DNA of 64,000 bases from Lachnospiraceae bacterium (GTDB lineage Bacteria > Bacillota > Clostridia > Lachnospirales > Anaerotignaceae), in the NCBI GenBank assembly GCA_019422065.1, contig JAHZEA010000010.1, positions 30,419 through 94,418 on the forward strand, in the 5' to 3' direction. Below the pieces are notes generated by a model, which saw nothing but the letters and a program-made list of their open reading frames with translations, made no database searches and was not told the origin of the DNA. Below, one piece after another: positions 61,360 to 64,000 of the stretch. Position 1 is the stretch's first letter. The number at the start of each line of letters is the position of its first letter. The position numbers and the translations under genes are program-made.

Positions 61360-63582
61360 CTACTTAATAAAAAACTCAGTTCCGTTTGTTTTAAAAGTTA
61401 CTTTTCCGTAATTTTCAGTATCAATAACATCAAAATCTATATCTTCATCTATATCTTCATTGCTTTGAGTGATTATATACTTAGCTTTTGACTCAGTTAT
61501 AAAATCTTTAATACTGTCACTTTCTAAACTTTGTGCATAAACAGCGTTAGACAAAATATCACAGCCAGCATACATTAAATATTTTAACTCTGTTTCGTCA
61601 GCATCGCCTAAATACCAAAACACATAATCACCGCTTACAAATTTAAATACTGCATTTTCGCATATTATGCCGTCTATCATATTTTCATTAGGAAATACAC
61701 AATACATATTAAAATTATTCTCAAAATCTGCAAAACATGGAGCTGATATATACTTAACTTCTGTACCGGTGTTATATGCGGCAAAAAGCAAAGTTTCAAG
61801 ACTTTCTTCGTTATCAGCCGTATCCTTCGGTATATAAATTACATCCGTTCCTCCGTCATTAATAAAATCAATGGCAAAATTTATATCACTTTTGTCTGTA
61901 CCATCAATAAAAAGTGCATCAGCAGTTTTCCTGCCCAAAAGATTAATATATTCCAACGCATTTTCAGCTTCATTGCCAAAACCGCCGCTTCTGCTTTGAC
62001 CTATTAAAAATACTTTGCCGTTGTAAGTTCTTATAACAGCGCCTCCACCATAATCAGCTGGCATAAACTCTACTGTGTTGTACTTAAATATAAGTCTGTT
62101 GGAAATAACACTAAAAACACAAGCCGCCGTAAGCAAAACAGAAATAACTCTGCTTTTTCTGCTGTCTTTTAAAACAATAAAAGATAACAGTACACAATAA
62201 AACAGTACCACAAACACAGTGCTTGGCCTTCCGGTAATAATAACAGAAAACGGTATACGTGTTATAATACTGCAAACTAAACTTATAAAATTCAATATCA
62301 AATATACTATTCCGCCTAAAAATATACCAAGTGCTGTGCTAAAAACGCCTGCTACGGCACTGGCAAAGCCTAAAGCAGTTAAAACACCTAAAAGCGGAAC
62401 AACAAAAACATTTGTAATAAAGCCATAAACCGATACTTCATAAAAGTTATATGCCAATATTGGTAAAGTACATATATTTACAAAAAGTGATATAACCACC
62501 ATTTCTTTAATACGGCTTAGTACATTATCCTGTTTAAATTCGCAAATATTATTAAATGCCAAAATAGCCGTTACAGATATAAAGCTTAACTGAAATCCAA
62601 CAGAAAACAAACTATAAGGATTAAAAGCAAGCAGTGCCAAACCAGCTATACCCATTGAATTAAAAGTATCGGCTTCACGGTACATAACCTTTGATAAAAG
62701 ATATACATTTACCATAATAGCACTTCTTACAATACTTGCTTTGCCGCCGGCGAAAACTGCATAAAACGATATAACAAAAACTGCAATTAAAGCCGCTTTT
62801 CTGCTGTTAATATGCATTATTTTAAGTGCTCTAAGAATCATAAGAGAAATTACGGCTGTATGCAGGCCGGATACCGAAAGTATATGTGCAATACCGGCTG
62901 AAGTATACAGTTGTCTGGTTTCATCACTTAAATAAGATGTATCACCTAATATAACAGCCTTAAGTACCGAAGATTCATCTCTTGGATAAATGCTGTCGAA
63001 TATGCCGCCTATATATTCGCTTAAATCAAAAAGCTTTTGTGATATGCTTCCCTTGTGACCTAAAAGATAAACATTATCAGCGTTTGCCGTAAATACAATG
63101 TTGTTAAGCAAAATATACTGATTATAATCAAAGCCCGAAACATAGTTTTTATTTCCGCTTTTGTAATTGGAATATGTAATGCCTATATAGTCCCCGCGGC
63201 GCACAAATACCCCTTCCGGTGTATAAATAATGCCTCTGCCGCTTACAGCTGTTTCTTTGTTATCTGTTACAAAAATCATGTCTTTAAGAGTAATTGTCTG
63301 CCCGCCGTTGGAATTATAAGCGGTATCGTAAACATAGCCCTTTAAACTTCCCGCTTTATCAAAGTTCTGCGTTTTATATGCACAAGAACCCATAGCAATA
63401 ATTCCGACACCAAATATAAAAGACAGTATAAAAACACTTAGACTTTTAATTTTGAAATACAAATAAACATTTATAATTACAGCTAAAAAGGCAAAAAGCA
63501 TCAGCCCTTTGCCTTTTAAACTTGCTACAGCGGCAATTCCTGCCGCAAAATAAATGAAGGAATATAATGCAGGTCTTTTCAT
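61360..63582 (-). CDS. comEC: ComEC/Rec2-family DNA uptake channel
   Basis: 740 residues. N-terminal membrane spans, an OB-like extracytoplasmic domain (about 90-160, DUF4131), then the Competence domain with GLHTAVISLMILRAL and AVFAGGKASIVRSAIMVNVY. The C-terminal part has the metallo-beta-lactamase-like shape, but the usual HxHxDH ligands are not seen in FLIGQSRSGGFGNEAENAL, so its nuclease activity may be lost. Overlaps the upstream GerMN gene by 4 bp. Confidence 0.9.
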   Translation of the reverse strand: MKRPALYSFIYFAAGIAAVASLKGKGLMLFAFLAVIINVYLYFKIKSLSVFILSFIFGVGIIAMGSCAYKTQNFDKAGSLKGYVYDTAYNSNGGQTITLKDMIFVTDNKETAVSGRGIIYTPEGVFVRRGDYIGITYSNYKSGNKNYVSGFDYNQYILLNNIVFTANADNVYLLGHKGSISQKLFDLSEYIGGIFDSIYPRDESSVLKAVILGDTSYLSDETRQLYTSAGIAHILSVSGLHTAVISLMILRALKIMHINSRKAALIAVFVISFYAVFAGGKASIVRSAIMVNVYLLSKVMYREADTFNSMGIAGLALLAFNPYSLFSVGFQLSFISVTAILAFNNICEFKQDNVLSRIKEMVVISLFVNICTLPILAYNFYEVSVYGFITNVFVVPLLGVLTALGFASAVAGVFSTALGIFLGGIVYLILNFISLVCSIITRIPFSVIITGRPSTVFVVLFYCVLLSFIVLKDSRKSRVISVLLTAACVFSVISNRLIFKYNTVEFMPADYGGGAVIRTYNGKVFLIGQSRSGGFGNEAENALEYINLLGRKTADALFIDGTDKSDINFAIDFINDGGTDVIYIPKDTADNEESLETLLFAAYNTGTEVKYISAPCFADFENNFNMYCVFPNENMIDGIICENAVFKFVSGDYVFWYLGDADETELKYLMYAGCDILSNAVYAQSLESDSIKDFITESKAKYIITQSNEDIDEDIDFDVIDTENYGKVTFKTNGTEFFIK

Positions 63583-64000
63583 TGTTCAATCACAATCTCT
63601 TTAGGTTCAAATGGTTGGCCAAACTCTACATTGCCCTTGTATTCCTCCTGTTTTTCGCCTTCTATAAGGAATTGCACTTTGCTTACATCATCAAGTGCAG
63701 TAAGAGAATTAACAATAGAATATATAGTTAAAAGCTCTTTGTCCTTTCCGCCGCTATGTCTTGAAACAAACTCCGAGCTAAGGTCAACATAACATATTCC
63801 GTCCTGAGTCATTATATTTCTTACCTTTGTTTCAGACGGAACTGTGGCCAAACTTCCTTTTGTCTGTGGTCCTTTTATAAGCTCATCCATAACGTATTTT
63901 TCAAGGGGTTGATTGCGGTTAACCTCAACCTTGCGTTCTTCCTGAACTAAGCCTGTGCCGTCGGAGTTGGAAAAATATAATGTTATAAGCTTAACTGAAG
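63579..64000 (-). CDS. GerMN-domain protein, C-terminal part (5' end beyond window)
   Basis: About 140 C-terminal residues; the frame stays open to the window edge. The sequence LYFSNSDGTGLVQEERKVEV, then KYVMDELIKGPQTKGSLATV, CYVDLSSEF and IYSIVNSLTALDDVSKVQFL is one GerMN module, found in GerM sporulation/germination lipoproteins and related cell-envelope proteins. Whether a lipoprotein signal and a second module precede it cannot be seen. Coupled to comEC by an ATGA overlap. Confidence 0.88.
   Translation of the reverse strand, partial: SVKLITLYFSNSDGTGLVQEERKVEVNRNQPLEKYVMDELIKGPQTKGSLATVPSETKVRNIMTQDGICYVDLSSEFVSRHSGGKDKELLTIYSIVNSLTALDDVSKVQFLIEGEKQEEYKGNVEFGQPFEPKEIVIEQ

Noticed and set aside
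1..64000. CRISPR array, tRNA or rRNA genes
   Set aside because: No regularly spaced repeats and no cloverleaf or rRNA-like stretches were noticed while reading both strands; a tRNA scan was not possible.

Overview
This is a chromosomal segment of a low-GC, anaerobic, endospore-forming member of the Clostridia (Lachnospirales-like). The evidence is pyruvate:ferredoxin oxidoreductase, anaerobic sulfite reductase, a run of sporulation and germination genes (gerA-type operon, spoIIR, sleB, a GerMN lipoprotein, a PdaB-like deacetylase), T-box, TPP and cobalamin leaders, and strong AAGGAGG ribosome binding sites. No phage structural genes, CRISPR array, rRNA or tRNA were seen.

Layout. 1-1450: asrB (cut by the edge) and asrA. 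2269-5282: guaBA for GMP synthesis. 5692-7206: MATE efflux gene behind a structured leader. 7270-8106: panB. 8340-11824: ileS with its T-box leader; the reading frame is broken. 12034-14498: pncB, a DUF6054-like protein, rqcP and hup. 14683-17626: csoR and a copper ATPase fused to a CopZ domain, with promoter and operator. 17742-21105: stalk-domain protein, dUTPase, XRE regulator with a palindromic operator, a 260-bp tandem repeat and a small protein. 21173-24697: nifJ. 25160-29125: a tight LRR / VWA-metallopeptidase / MoxR-type ATPase operon. 29221-35965: HAD phosphatase, msrAB, aminotransferase, an unknown coiled-coil protein, dicarboxylate symporter and an RmlD-like reductase with an attenuator. 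36014-41020: sleB, spoIIR and a gerA-type operon. 41133-43053: TolC-family and stalk-domain exported proteins.

The main discovery is at 43247-59557. A PdaB-like spore polysaccharide deacetylase gene is split into a 5' part (43247-43782) and a 3' part (59315-59557) by a 15,534-bp insert. The insert carries a large serine recombinase at its right end. Joining the two parts at the shared GA (43781-43782 and 59315-59316) restores the frame and the conserved WDVDSLDW motif, and gives a 258-residue protein of normal PdaB length. The reconstructed attB (TCCAGT-N8-GA-N8-ACTGGA) and attP (TGGCATT-N4-GA-N4-AATGCCA) are each symmetric about that GA. This resembles the sporulation-controlled intervening elements in sigK (skin) and spsM (SPbeta). 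The cargo, however, is not phage-like: MarR plus RND efflux, a TPP-riboswitch thiamine-precursor salvage pair, a split chromate transporter, a CbiMNQO cobalt transporter under a cobalamin riboswitch, a HAD phosphatase and two unknown proteins.

59604-64000: a promoter-terminator leader before a small XRE regulator, a structured ncRNA candidate, holA, comEC and a GerMN-domain gene cut by the window edge.

All functional calls are from reading the translated sequence and motifs; no database search was run.
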